The translations under genes and the position numbers were made by a program. From contig CAVSIX010000005.1 in the NCBI GenBank assembly GCA_963728195.1, positions 331,531-395,530 of the forward strand: 64,000 bases of DNA, in the 5' to 3' direction. This document shows, piece by piece, positions 34,639-43,620 of this stretch. The DNA comes from Sva-07 sp963728195 (GTDB lineage Bacteria; Actinomycetota; Acidimicrobiia; Acidimicrobiales; Ilumatobacteraceae). How positions within the stretch are numbered: the stretch's first letter is position 1; each line of letters starts with the position of its first letter. The notes beneath the pieces are model-generated. The model was given only the letters and a program-made list of their open reading frames with translations, searched no databases and had not been told where the DNA came from.

Positions 34639-37509
34639 ATGGCGATCGCGTGTGCGTACTGCAGCGGCGAGCACGACACTCCGGCCGAGGTGCGCCAGTG
34701 TTGGCACGACGGCGGTCGTCAGGACGTACCGGTCGATGACGGCGACGCCATCCCACCACCGACCGAGCCACCACGCACGTCGGGCGATCGTCGCGCAGGG
34801 CGGGCCACCGGCGCCCCACGGTCGGTGACCGTTCCGACGTTCGAACGCGGCGTGGCGGTGGCCGGTGCCGGCCCGGAGGAACTCGGACGTCATCTGGTGA
34901 TCGAGGCGGGCGGTACCGTCGCCGCACCCTGGGCGGGCTCCGATCGGTTGGTCGTCGACGAGGCGACACTGGCCGCACCGCATCGTGCCCTCGACCGACT
35001 CCGAGTCGCCCACCACGCCGGCGACCGCCTCGTGATCGAACTTGCTGCGCCGTTCGAGCGCGAACCGATGCTGATGACCGACGCTGCTCCCTACGAGCTG
35101 GGCCCGACGTTCGCCTTCGGTCTCGAGGAACTCCATCACCTCGTGTGGTCGAACAGCGTTGATGCCCGCAACCCCGACCGACCGGTGTGGGTGGGGCTGG
35201 ACCGGGCGGTGGGCGCCGGCGCAACGGCAGTCGAGCCGGGCGGCGTCGGCGACGTGACGCTGCCCGACGGCACCGTGGCCTGGCTCGACGGCGGACCGGT
35301 TCGCCACCGTGAGCCCATCGAGGGTGTCGCCGTCATCCACACCGTCGCCGTCGAACACGGTGCTCTCCGCGTGCCGTCGCCCAACGTGTGCACGGCCGAT
35401 CTCGCCCCCGACCAGCTCGCGGCGGTCACGCATCCCGGCGGCGGAGCGCGGATCATCGCTCCCGCAGGCTCCGGCAAGACGCGTGTCCTCACCGAGCGCG
35501 CCCGTCAGTTGCTGACCCAGTGGAACCTTCCACCGACCGCAGTCAGCCTCGTGGCGTTCAACAAGCGCGCCCAGGAGGAGATGGTCGAACGCACCCGCGA
35601 CCTCCCGGGGCTGCAGGTGCGCACGCTCAATGCCATCGCGTTGGCGATCATCAACGGCACGGCGCCGTTCGCGCCGCAGCCGACGTCGTGGCGCACCATC
35701 GACGAACCCGACGTCCGGCGCATCATCGGCGACCTCGTCGACTTCCCTCGGCGCCGCAACAGCGATCCGATCGGCCCCTGGATCGAGGCCCTCACCGTGA
35801 TCCGTCTGGGGCTCGTCGAACCGGACGAGGCCGAGGGTCGCTACGACGGCGACGTCGACGGACTCGCCGCCACGTGGCCCGCTTACCGTGCCGCGCTCGA
35901 GCGCCGTGGCGCGGTCGACTTCGACGATCAGATCTACCGGGCGCTGCTCGTGTTGCTGCGCGACCCCGCCGCTCGCCGCGTGGCGCAGCGGGCGTGTCGC
36001 ATCATGCTCGTCGACGAGTTCCAGGACCTCACCCCCGCCCACCTGCTGCTGATCCGGCTGCTGTCCGCACCCGGCGGAGCCGTGTTCGGCGTGGGCGACG
36101 ACGATCAGACGATCTACGGCTACAACGGTGCCGACCCGGCCTGGTTGATCGACTTCGCCTCGTTGTTCCCAGGTTCCGGCGATCATCCCCTCGAGGTCAA
36201 CTACCGCTGTCCGGCCGGTGTGGTCGATGCGGTCGATCGCCTGCTTCGTCACAACCGGCGTCGTGTGCCCAAGGTGATCCGTGCGGCGTCGTCCGATCCC
36301 GGCGGATGGTCGGCGGACACCTCGGTCGACGCCGTCGGGGCCACTCGGTCGGCAGTTCGCGACGTACTCGCAGGCGGCGCGGCGACGAACGAGGTCGCCG
36401 TGCTGGCACGGGTCAATGCGGTGCTGGCCCCCGTCCAAGTGGCGCTGGCCAGCGAGGGCATACCGATCAGCGGCGGTGTCGGCCTCGAGTTCGCCGAGCG
36501 CACGGCGGTGCGCACCGTGCTGGCCTGGCTGCGTCTCGCCGTGGCCGGACGTGGGGGAGCGCTGGCGCCCGACGACATCCGTGAAGCGCTCCGCCGGCCG
36601 TCGCGCTCGTTCCACCCGCGCATCACCGACTGGGTGGCCGAGCAGACGAGCGTGGTCGATCTCAACCGGCTCGCAGGCCGGCTGAACAACGAACGCGACG
36701 CCGAGCGGGTGGTCGATTTCGCCGCCGACGTCCAGACGTTGCAGAAGGCGGTTGCCGCTGGGTCGACGACGTCGGACGTGGTGATGCAGCTGATCGACGA
36801 GATCGGGCTCGCCGGTTCGGTCGCGTCGCTCGACGCGAACCGTCGCGGGATGAATCGGTCGGCGCAGGGTGACGACCTCACGGCGATCGCCCACCTCGCT
36901 GCGCTCCACGACGAGCCGAAGGACTTCGAACGGTGGTTGCGGTCGCATCTCGCCACACGACGGTCGCCGGACGGTGTGCTGCTGTCGACCGTGCACCGGG
37001 TGAAGGGCCAGGAGTGGCCGCACGTGATCGTGCACCTGGCCGATGCCGAGCAGTACCCGCACCGCCTGGCCGACGATGTCGAGGAGGAGCGGCGCCTGTT
37101 CCACGTGGCGGTCACCCGGGCGCGGCGCCACGCCACGATCGTGACCGGCACGAATCCGAGTCCGTTCGTGGCCGAGTTGACCACTGAGCCGTCGGCGCAG
37201 CGCCCCGTCGTGTCGTCACATCGGCCCGAGGCGGTGGCCCGGGCGGCGCGCCCGTCGTCCGACGGCGCTGATCCGGCCGCCGGGCTCGATGCAGCCGGCC
37301 AACAGCGGTACAGCGCACTGCGCGATCTGCGCAACGAGCTGCGCGACGGCAAGCCCGCCTACGTCGTCTTCGACAACAAGACGCTGGCCGCCATCGCCCG
37401 CGACGCACCGACGACCCTGCGCGATCTCGGCCGGATCTCGGGCGTCGGCCCGGCGAAACTCGAGCGCTACGGCGACGCCGTCATCACGCTGATGCAACGC
37501 CTCGGCTGA
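34639..37509 (+). CDS. UvrD/Rep-type ATP-dependent DNA helicase with N-terminal zinc-finger-like and C-terminal HRDC regions
   Basis: This 956-aa superfamily 1A helicase shows Walker A IIAPAGSGKTR near residue 275, motif II VDEFQDL, the GDDDQTIYGYNGAD of motif III, LEVNYRCP of motif IV, and LLSTVHRVKGQEWPHV of motif V/VI. It unwinds DNA 3' to 5' in repair or replication restart. The first 25 residues hold CAYCSGEHD...CWH, a possible zinc-binding element. A further 230 residues of unknown fold precede the motor. The last 75 residues form an HRDC domain (LRDLRNELRDGKPAYVVF, ISGVGPAKLERYG). The usual UvrD is about 700-750 residues. The start is supported by a -10 box six bases upstream. Confidence 0.93.
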   Translation: MAIACAYCSGEHDTPAEVRQCWHDGGRQDVPVDDGDAIPPPTEPPRTSGDRRAGRATGAPRSVTVPTFERGVAVAGAGPEELGRHLVIEAGGTVAAPWAGSDRLVVDEATLAAPHRALDRLRVAHHAGDRLVIELAAPFEREPMLMTDAAPYELGPTFAFGLEELHHLVWSNSVDARNPDRPVWVGLDRAVGAGATAVEPGGVGDVTLPDGTVAWLDGGPVRHREPIEGVAVIHTVAVEHGALRVPSPNVCTADLAPDQLAAVTHPGGGARIIAPAGSGKTRVLTERARQLLTQWNLPPTAVSLVAFNKRAQEEMVERTRDLPGLQVRTLNAIALAIINGTAPFAPQPTSWRTIDEPDVRRIIGDLVDFPRRRNSDPIGPWIEALTVIRLGLVEPDEAEGRYDGDVDGLAATWPAYRAALERRGAVDFDDQIYRALLVLLRDPAARRVAQRACRIMLVDEFQDLTPAHLLLIRLLSAPGGAVFGVGDDDQTIYGYNGADPAWLIDFASLFPGSGDHPLEVNYRCPAGVVDAVDRLLRHNRRRVPKVIRAASSDPGGWSADTSVDAVGATRSAVRDVLAGGAATNEVAVLARVNAVLAPVQVALASEGIPISGGVGLEFAERTAVRTVLAWLRLAVAGRGGALAPDDIREALRRPSRSFHPRITDWVAEQTSVVDLNRLAGRLNNERDAERVVDFAADVQTLQKAVAAGSTTSDVVMQLIDEIGLAGSVASLDANRRGMNRSAQGDDLTAIAHLAALHDEPKDFERWLRSHLATRRSPDGVLLSTVHRVKGQEWPHVIVHLADAEQYPHRLADDVEEERRLFHVAVTRARRHATIVTGTNPSPFVAELTTEPSAQRPVVSSHRPEAVARAARPSSDGADPAAGLDAAGQQRYSALRDLRNELRDGKPAYVVFDNKTLAAIARDAPTTLRDLGRISGVGPAKLERYGDAVITLMQRLG

Positions 37510-37614
37510 CTCCGGCGGTCGGAGCGCCCGAGTCCCGTTCGACCGATCCCGTTTCGCTCGCCGGGGCGCCCCGAGACCGGTGTCGCCCGCGGGAGTGAGC
37601 TGTCCGGATGCGGG

Positions 37615-37620
37615 TACGGT
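37615..37620 (+). promoter_or_regulatory. -10 box (TACGGT) of the hemolysin III gene
   Basis: TACGGT ends six bases before the GTG at 37627, a leaderless arrangement. Confidence 0.5.
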
Positions 37621-37626
37621 GGACAC

Positions 37627-38289
37627 GTGAACACCGCTGCCGCCCCGACGTCGCACCACACGGTTGCGAGGCCGGTGTGGCGCGGCAAGATGCACGCGTG
37701 GGCGTTCTTCGCGTCGATCCCGGCCGGCATTGCGCTGGTCGTGATCGCGCAGGGCGCCGCCGCCACCGTCGGCGCCGCCATCTACGCAGCGACGCTGCTC
37801 CTGCTCTTCGGGACCTCGGCGTCGTATCACCGCCTGGCGCACTCGGAACGGGCACGGGCGATCATGCAGCGGCTCGACCACTCGATGATCTATCTCCTGA
37901 TCGCCGGTACCTACGTACCGTTGTGCCTGGTGGCGATGCCGCCCACCTGGGGGATCCCGATGTTGGCGATCGTCGGTGGACTCGCCGCGGTGGGCGTGAT
38001 CCTCAAGCTGGCGTTCTTCCACGGTGCGCGTTATGTGTCGTACTCGCTCTACATCGTGATGGGCTGGGTGGCGATCGCAGCCACGCCGGTCCTCATCGAC
38101 AGTCTCACCGACCTGCAGTTCGGCCTGATCGTCGCCGGCGGCGTCGCCTACACCATCGGGTTTCCGGTGCTGATCGTCCGGCGCCCGAATCCATGGCCCT
38201 CCACGTTCGGCTACCACGAGGTGTGGCACCTGCTGACCGTGATCGCGGCGGCCCTGCACTTCGCCGCCGTGGCCGACGTCCTCGCATAA
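37627..38289 (+). CDS. Hemolysin III / adiponectin-receptor-like membrane protein
   Basis: This 220-aa protein has seven predicted transmembrane helices. It keeps the family motifs GTSASYHRLAHS (helix 2), LDHSMIYLLIAGTY (helix 3) and the terminal GYHEVWHLLTVIAAALHF, whose His and Asp residues are thought to bind zinc and hydrolyse lipid amides in the PAQR family. Length is standard. The GTG start is chosen from the upstream -10 box. Physiological role unknown. Confidence 0.92.
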   Translation: MNTAAAPTSHHTVARPVWRGKMHAWAFFASIPAGIALVVIAQGAAATVGAAIYAATLLLLFGTSASYHRLAHSERARAIMQRLDHSMIYLLIAGTYVPLCLVAMPPTWGIPMLAIVGGLAAVGVILKLAFFHGARYVSYSLYIVMGWVAIAATPVLIDSLTDLQFGLIVAGGVAYTIGFPVLIVRRPNPWPSTFGYHEVWHLLTVIAAALHFAAVADVLA

Positions 38290-38303
38290 GTCGGTCGGGC
38301 GCC

Positions 38304-39167
38304 GTGTTCGACCGGTTCGTCGTGGTCGACTGGAGTGCCAGTTCCACACCGAAGCTGGGGCGGGACTCGGTCTGGATCGGGGTGTACGACCGCCTCGGCG
38401 ACGTCTCGACCACGAACCTCGCAACCCGTGACGCAGCAACGGCGTTCCTCGTCGACGTGATCGAGTCGGATCCGTCGTCGCGGACATTGATCGGTGTCGA
38501 TTTCTCGCTCGGCTATCCGGCTGGCACCGCCGGCGCGCTCGGCGTGGCGGGAACCCCGTGGTCGGCGATGTGGGCGCTGCTCGCCGGGCAACTCGACGAC
38601 GACTCCCGCAACGCGAACAACCGCTTCGCCGTCGCAGCGGCGCTGAACCAGCGGCTGACCGGCCGAGCGGCGCCGTTCTGGGGATGCCCGCCGTCAGCGG
38701 CGTGCGCATACCTGGCCCGCACGAAGCCTCGTGGGCCGAACGCGTTGGCGGAGTTCCGGACGACCGAGATCGTGCTGCGGTCGCAGGGCCGACGCCCGTT
38801 CTCGTCGTGGCAGCTGCTTGGTGCGGGTGCCGTCGGCAGCCAGAGCATGCTGGGGATCGGGCGGCTGCACGATCTGCGCCGACGGTTCGATTGCCGTCTG
38901 GAGGTGTGGCCGTTCACCACGGGGCTGGGCGCCCCGACGGTCGGCGACGGAGGCATCGTCGTGGCCGAGATCTGGCCGTCGATGCTGGCCAACGACGATT
39001 CCGAGGAGGCGGTCCGCGATGCCGCACAGGTGCGTGTGGCGGTGCGCTGGTTGGCGGGACTCGACGAGCATGGCGAACTCGCCGAACTCTTTTCGCCGGT
39101 ACTGTCGGCCGACGTGACGGCTGCAGTGGTCGGCGAAGAGGGCTGGGTGCTCGGGGTGGTGCCCTGA
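38304..39167 (+). CDS. Conserved protein with VVVDWSA motif, unknown function
   Basis: This 287-aa soluble protein opens with FVVVDWSASSTPKLGRDSVW and has LIGVDFSLGYPAG and VWPFTTGLGAP later, a beta-strand/acidic-residue pattern reminiscent of RNase H-like ribonuclease or nuclease folds (the DUF429 type). I cannot identify a named family. The GTG start at 38304 is 14 bp after the hemolysin III stop. Its stop overlaps the ATG of the following ABC ATPase (TGATG at 39165), so the two are translationally coupled and may work together. Confidence 0.6.
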   Translation: MFDRFVVVDWSASSTPKLGRDSVWIGVYDRLGDVSTTNLATRDAATAFLVDVIESDPSSRTLIGVDFSLGYPAGTAGALGVAGTPWSAMWALLAGQLDDDSRNANNRFAVAAALNQRLTGRAAPFWGCPPSAACAYLARTKPRGPNALAEFRTTEIVLRSQGRRPFSSWQLLGAGAVGSQSMLGIGRLHDLRRRFDCRLEVWPFTTGLGAPTVGDGGIVVAEIWPSMLANDDSEEAVRDAAQVRVAVRWLAGLDEHGELAELFSPVLSADVTAAVVGEEGWVLGVVP

Positions 39168-40240
39168 TGGCGGCGGTCGAGTTCGATCATGTCACCGTTC
39201 GCAGCGGTCGTACGACGCGGCTGGACGATGTGACGATGTCGATCGGCGACGGTGCGCTCGTCGCCGTCGTCGGGGCGTCGGGGAGCGGCAAGACGTCACT
39301 GTTGCGCGCCGTCGCCGGCCTCGACCGCATCGAACACGGCACCATCAGCGTCGATGGCCGCGACATCACTGCGCTGCCTCCCGGTGAGCGGGAGATGGGC
39401 ATGGTGTTCCAGTCGCCCGCCCTCATCGGGCATCTGTCGGTGCGCCGCAACGTGTCGTTCCCGCTCGATGTCCGGCGTCTGGCATCCGAGGAGATCCGCA
39501 ACCGAGTCGATGCCGAAGTTCGAGCGCTCCACATCGAGGCCTTGATGGAGCGCCATCCGGCCACGCTGTCGGTGGGCGAGCAGCAGATGGTGCAGATCGC
39601 GCGGGCACTCGTCCGGGTGCCGATGGTGCTGCTGCTCGACGAGCCGTTCGCCTCGCTCGACGATCAACTGGGCCACCGTATGCGGGCCGAACTCGCCATG
39701 TTGCAGGCCGGCTACCGCGTCACGACGCTGATGGCGACGAACGAATGCGCCGACGTCGAGCCGCTCGCCGAGCTGGTTGCCGTCCTCGACGGTGGACGCC
39801 TCGTCCAGTTCGGCACGACGCAAACCGTTCGGCGCAACCCGATCAACCTGCTCGCCGCCGTGGCGACCGGGCCGTTGTCGTTGATCGACATGACCGTCAT
39901 CGCCGAGCAACGAGGCTTCTGGCTCGTGCGAGAAGACCCCGCCGGCGGCGAGCTGGTACGGATCCGATCGTGGGCAGCCGGCCTGGCGCCGTACGTCGGC
40001 GCGAAGGTGACCGTGGGCGTGCGTGCGCACGACGTCGAAATCGGCGAGCGGGGCACGATCCCTGCGGTCGTCGACCGCACCGCGCAGCTCGTCGCCGGCG
40101 GGATGTCCTGCATCGTCGCCGGCGTGCGCGTGTCGGTGACGGCACCGACGGGCGCACGCCCGACGATCGGCGAAGCCGTGCGCCTGCGGTTGCACCACCA
40201 CGTGATCTTCGACCGTGTCGACGACCATGTGATCGGCTGA
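39167..40240 (+). CDS. ABC transporter ATP-binding protein (MalK/UgpC-like) with altered H-loop
   Basis: This 357-aa ATPase has Walker A GASGSGKTS, Q-loop VFQSPALIGHLS, signature LSVGEQQ in place of LSGGQQQ, and Walker B LLLDEPFASLD. The H-loop, normally THD, reads ATNECADVE: Asn replaces the switch histidine that positions ATP for hydrolysis. The C-terminal 120 residues form an OB-type regulatory domain (VGVRAHDVEIGERG) as in sugar and phosphate importers. It is coupled to the VVVDWSA gene and has no permease or binding protein next to it. It may be a low-activity or regulatory ATPase. Confidence 0.85.
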   Translation: MAAVEFDHVTVRSGRTTRLDDVTMSIGDGALVAVVGASGSGKTSLLRAVAGLDRIEHGTISVDGRDITALPPGEREMGMVFQSPALIGHLSVRRNVSFPLDVRRLASEEIRNRVDAEVRALHIEALMERHPATLSVGEQQMVQIARALVRVPMVLLLDEPFASLDDQLGHRMRAELAMLQAGYRVTTLMATNECADVEPLAELVAVLDGGRLVQFGTTQTVRRNPINLLAAVATGPLSLIDMTVIAEQRGFWLVREDPAGGELVRIRSWAAGLAPYVGAKVTVGVRAHDVEIGERGTIPAVVDRTAQLVAGGMSCIVAGVRVSVTAPTGARPTIGEAVRLRLHHHVIFDRVDDHVIG

Positions 40241-40258
40241 CGCACACGTCAGCCGATC
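40231..40258. terminator. Bidirectional hairpin between the ABC ATPase and korB
   Basis: GATCGGCTGACG (40231-40242) and its exact complement (40247-40258) enclose CACA. The left arm includes the TGA stop of the ABC gene, and the hairpin ends nine bases before the korB stop at 40268. It can serve both convergent transcripts. Confidence 0.75.
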
Positions 40259-40267
40259 AGTGTGCGA

Positions 40268-41290
40268 TCAGTCGACGGTCCAGGTGCCGTTCGAGCGCAG
40301 CAGTGCGTCGAGGTCGCCGGCGCCCTTGCGTTCGCTCGCAGCCATCACCTGGTCGGCGACGGCGTGGGTGTACTCCGGCCGCTGGATGTCGCGGAACACG
40401 CCGAACGGTGTCGGGGAGTGGTCGTCGTGGCTCAGGCGGGCGAGCGCGAAGGCCAACGACGGATCGTGACGGTGCGCGTCGTGGATCAAGATGTCCTCGG
40501 CGGCGACCTCGGAGCGCTCGACCAGGCGGAGTTGGCCGTCGACGCCCATCGCCACCGCACGGTGCTGGTCGGCGCCGAAGGTGACCGGCTCACCGTGGAC
40601 GAGGTTGATCATCATCTCGTCGCGGGCCTGCTTCTTGGTGACGTCGTCGAACTGGCCGTCGTTGAACACGTTGCAGTTCTGATAGATCTCCACGAACGAC
40701 GCCCCGTGGTGGGCGTGGGCGGCGCGGAACGTCTCGATCATGTGATGGCGGTCGAGGTCGTGGGTGCGTGCCACGAAGCTGGCCTCCGCCCCGAGCGCCA
40801 CGGCCAGCGGGTTGAACGGCGGATCGATCGAGCCCATCGGCGTCGACTTGGTCACCTTGCCGACCGGCGACGTGGGGGAGAACTGGCCCTTGGTGAGCCC
40901 GTAGATCCGGTTGTTGAACAGCAGGATGTTGAGGTTGACGTTGCGGCGCAGGGCGTGGATCAGGTGGTTGCCACCGATCGACAGGCCGTCACCGTCGCCG
41001 GTGATCACCCACACGTCGAGATCCGGCCGGGCGACGGCGACACCGGTGGCGATCGCGGGGGCGCGACCGTGGATCGAGTGCATGCCGTAGGTGTTCATGT
41101 AGTACGGGAATCGGCTCGAGCAGCCGATCCCCGAGATGAACACCGTGTTCTCCGGGGCGATGCCGAGCTCGGGCATCAGGGTCTGCACGGCGAGCAGAAT
41201 GCCGTAGTCGCCGCATCCGGGACACCAGCGGACCTCCTGATCGCTCGACCAGTCCTTCTTGGTGGTGACCGCAACCTGGGCGGTGCTCAT
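40268..41290 (-). CDS. korB: 2-oxoacid:ferredoxin oxidoreductase, beta subunit
   Basis: This 340-aa subunit binds thiamine diphosphate: WCPGCGDYGIL near residue 22 supplies the family CxxC site, FISGIGCSSRFPYY follows, and VWITGDGDGLSIGGNHL is the Mg/TPP-binding GDG-x(n)-N motif. With KorA it would oxidise 2-oxoglutarate (or another 2-oxoacid) with CoA to acyl-CoA and CO2, passing electrons to ferredoxin. The ATG overlaps the korA stop by four bases (41287-41290). The substrate is inferred from the closest family type and not proven. Confidence 0.92.
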   Translation of the reverse strand: MSTAQVAVTTKKDWSSDQEVRWCPGCGDYGILLAVQTLMPELGIAPENTVFISGIGCSSRFPYYMNTYGMHSIHGRAPAIATGVAVARPDLDVWVITGDGDGLSIGGNHLIHALRRNVNLNILLFNNRIYGLTKGQFSPTSPVGKVTKSTPMGSIDPPFNPLAVALGAEASFVARTHDLDRHHMIETFRAAHAHHGASFVEIYQNCNVFNDGQFDDVTKKQARDEMMINLVHGEPVTFGADQHRAVAMGVDGQLRLVERSEVAAEDILIHDAHRHDPSLAFALARLSHDDHSPTPFGVFRDIQRPEYTHAVADQVMAASERKGAGDLDALLRSNGTWTVD

Positions 41291-43206
41291 GACGTTGCTC
41301 CGTTCGAGTTGTCGGTCGAGTTGGCGATCGAGGCGAGCGCCTCGTCGATGGCGGCTTCGATCTCGCGCGACTTGAAGGGCATGCCTTGGACCTTGCTCAG
41401 GCAGTGCGCGTCGACGAGGTACTTGCCCCGGATCAGGGTGGTCAGCTGGCCCATGTTCAGCTCGGGCACGATCACCCGCTGGAACCGTTTCAGGATGTCG
41501 CCGAGATCGGGCGGCAACGGGTTGAGGTGCATGATGTGGGCCGATGCAACGCTCTTGCCGGCGCGCCGGCTTCGTTGGATCGCCGCGTCGATGGCGGCCC
41601 ACGTCGAACCCCATCCGAGCACGAGGACGTCGGCATCGGGATCGCCGTTGATCTCCGTCGGCGGGATGTCCGCCGCGATCGCGGCGATCTTCTCGGCGCG
41701 CAGATGGACCATGCGCTCGTGGTTCTCGGGCGTGTAGTCGATGTTGCCCGTGCCGTCCTTCTTCTCGAGACCGCCGACGCGGTGCATCATCCCCGGCGTG
41801 CCAGGGATCGCCCACGGTCGCGCCAGGGTGGTCTCGTCGCGCAGGTACGGCCAGAACACCTCGTTGCCCTCGTCGTCGACGTGATTCGGCTCGGTCGTGA
41901 ACGGCACCGAGATGTCGGGGAGCGAGTCGACCGACGGCAGGTTCCAGGGCTCCGAGCCGTTCGCGAGGTAGCCGTCGGACAGCAGGATCACCGGGGTGCG
42001 GTACTTGAGTGCGATGCGCACCGCCTCGATGGCGGCATGGAAGCACTGCGCCGGTGTGTATGCGGCCACGATCGGCAGCGGCGCTTCACCGTGGCGGCCG
42101 TAGAGCGCGATGTTGAGGTCGGACGCCTCGGTCTTGGTCGGCAGACCGGTCGAGGGGCCGCCGCGCTGGATGTCGACGAGCAGCAGCGGCAGTTCGATCG
42201 ACACCGCCAGCGAGGTGGTCTCGCTCTTCAGGGCGACGCCGGGGCCGCTCGTGGTGGTCACGCCGAGATGGCCCGCGAACGCCGCGCCGAGTGCCATGCC
42301 GATCGCAGCGATCTCGTCTTCTGCCTGCACGGTACGGATGCCGAAGTGCTTGTGCTTCGACAGCTCATGGAGGATGTCGGACGCGGGTGTGATCGGATAC
42401 GAGCCGAGCGTGATCGGCAGCTTCGCGAGCTGGCCGGCGGCGACGATGCCCCACGCGAGTGCCGTGTTGCCGGTGATGCTCGTGTACTCGCCCGCAGGCA
42501 GCTTGGCCGGCTTGACCTCGTAGCGGTGGCCGACGGCTTCGGTGGTCTCACCGAAGTTGAACCCGGCGAGGAACGACGCCTTGTTCGCCGCCTCGACCAG
42601 CTCGTTGCCGCCGAACTTCTCGTTGATCCAGCCGAGCGTGGGGTCGACCGGTCTGGTGTACATGAACGACACCAGACCGAGTGCGAAGAAGTTCTTCGAG
42701 CGTTCGGCGTCACGGGGCTTCACGCCGAGTGGCGCACAGATCTCCTTGGTCAGGCTCGTCATCGGGACGCGCAGGACGCGGTAGTTCGACAGCGTGTCGT
42801 CGTCGAGCGGGTTTGCCTTGTAGCCCGCCTTTTCGAGGTTGCGCTCCTCGAACGCGTCCTCGTTGACGATCACGGTGCCGCCCGGCTCCAAGCGGTGGAG
42901 GTCGGCCATCAGCGCCGCCGGGTTCATCGCCACGAGCACGTTGGGCTCGTCGCCGGGTGTGGTGATCTTGTGGTCGGCGATGTTCACCTGGAACGCCGAC
43001 ACGCCATTGACCGTGCCGGCCGGAGCACGGATCTCGGCGGGGAAGTCGGGGAGCGTCGACAGGTCGTTTCCGAACGAGGCACTCACCGAGGTGAACCGGT
43101 CACCGGTGAGCTGCATCCCGTCGCCGGAGTCGCCGGCGAAGCGGATGATGAGGTGGTCGAGGACGTGTTCGCCGTCGGCCGCTGGCCGGTCGATCGTGTC
43201 CGTCAT
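41287..43206 (-). CDS. korA: 2-oxoacid:ferredoxin oxidoreductase, fused gamma-alpha subunit
   Basis: This 639-aa protein fuses a gamma domain (residues about 15-195, IIRFAGDSGDGMQLTGDRF, ...GTVNGVSAFQVNI) to the alpha pyrimidine-binding half (about 215-635). The alpha half holds GSYPITPASDILHEL, AEDEIAAIGMALGAAFAG and RGGPSTGLPTKTEASDL, the KorA hallmark. A final domain contains VLVLGWGSTW, contributing to CoA handling. The ATG at 43206 follows CCGGGGAGACAAC. It is the first gene of the korAB pair. Such KorAB enzymes replace or complement 2-oxoglutarate dehydrogenase in many actinobacteria. Confidence 0.93.
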   Translation of the reverse strand: MTDTIDRPAADGEHVLDHLIIRFAGDSGDGMQLTGDRFTSVSASFGNDLSTLPDFPAEIRAPAGTVNGVSAFQVNIADHKITTPGDEPNVLVAMNPAALMADLHRLEPGGTVIVNEDAFEERNLEKAGYKANPLDDDTLSNYRVLRVPMTSLTKEICAPLGVKPRDAERSKNFFALGLVSFMYTRPVDPTLGWINEKFGGNELVEAANKASFLAGFNFGETTEAVGHRYEVKPAKLPAGEYTSITGNTALAWGIVAAGQLAKLPITLGSYPITPASDILHELSKHKHFGIRTVQAEDEIAAIGMALGAAFAGHLGVTTTSGPGVALKSETTSLAVSIELPLLLVDIQRGGPSTGLPTKTEASDLNIALYGRHGEAPLPIVAAYTPAQCFHAAIEAVRIALKYRTPVILLSDGYLANGSEPWNLPSVDSLPDISVPFTTEPNHVDDEGNEVFWPYLRDETTLARPWAIPGTPGMMHRVGGLEKKDGTGNIDYTPENHERMVHLRAEKIAAIAADIPPTEINGDPDADVLVLGWGSTWAAIDAAIQRSRRAGKSVASAHIMHLNPLPPDLGDILKRFQRVIVPELNMGQLTTLIRGKYLVDAHCLSKVQGMPFKSREIEAAIDEALASIANSTDNSNGATS

Positions 43207-43337
43207 GTTGTCTCCCCGGGAGCTTGGCAGCCCTGGCTCCGTTGCCGGGCCTATCGACAGACACCGTAGTGGCAGACCTCGGTGCCGGGCGGGACGGCCG
43301 CAGGAAAGTGACCATCGTCCCGCTGTCCCCGTCACGA

Positions 43338-43403
43338 CAGGGGTCAGACCCCTGGTGTAACGCCCGACCGTCACGTCCGGGGTCTGACCCCTGGCGTAAC
43401 GCC
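43338..43403. repeat. Two GGGGTC-N-GACCCC palindromic repeats, 39-nt period
   Basis: GGGGTCAGACCCC (43340-43352) and GGGGTCTGACCCC (43379-43391) are each followed by TGG-(T/C)-GTAACGCCC. Both lie between korA and the small lipoprotein gene. The GGGGTC-N-GACCCC palindrome is one I recognise from many bacterial genomes as a dispersed repeat. Confidence 0.85.
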
Positions 43404-43410
43404 CTGACCG

Positions 43411-43416
43411 TAGAGT
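43411..43416 (+). promoter_or_regulatory. -10 box (TAGAGT) of the small lipoprotein gene
   Basis: TAGAGT ends seven bases before the GTG at 43424. It lies directly after the second palindromic repeat. Confidence 0.45.
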
Positions 43417-43423
43417 CGATGAC

Positions 43424-43606
43424 GTGCAACGATCGACGATGGCGCTGTGTCTGGCAGCAACCTTGGGCCTGACGGCCTGCAGCGGCTCGGACCCGATCGA
43501 CGAGCCCCTGCCGATCGGCGGGATCAACGGGCCTGCCGTCGTCGACCCGTCGTTCGATCCGTTCGCCACCGACCCGTCCGCGCCCCCCGCCACGGGCCGC
43601 GACTAG
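43424..43606 (+). CDS. 60-aa lipoprotein
   Basis: This 60-aa secreted peptide starts with MQRSTMALCLAATLGLTAC, a full signal peptide with the lipobox GLTAC. About 40 residues follow, rich in Pro, Asp and Gly (SDPIDEPLPIGGINGPA, PFATDPSAPP), without secondary structure. The lipid-anchored product would be an unstructured tail outside the membrane. The start is supported by a -10 box seven bases upstream. It precedes the thymidine kinase gene by 14 bp, but a TAGGGT at 43604 could give that gene its own promoter. Confidence 0.65.
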   Translation: MQRSTMALCLAATLGLTACSGSDPIDEPLPIGGINGPAVVDPSFDPFATDPSAPPATGRD

Positions 43607-43620
43607 GGTCGGTCGCTCGC

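Noticed and set aside
41386..43269. 627-codon open frame antisense to korA
   Set aside because: korA has full family motifs; this is a high-GC shadow.
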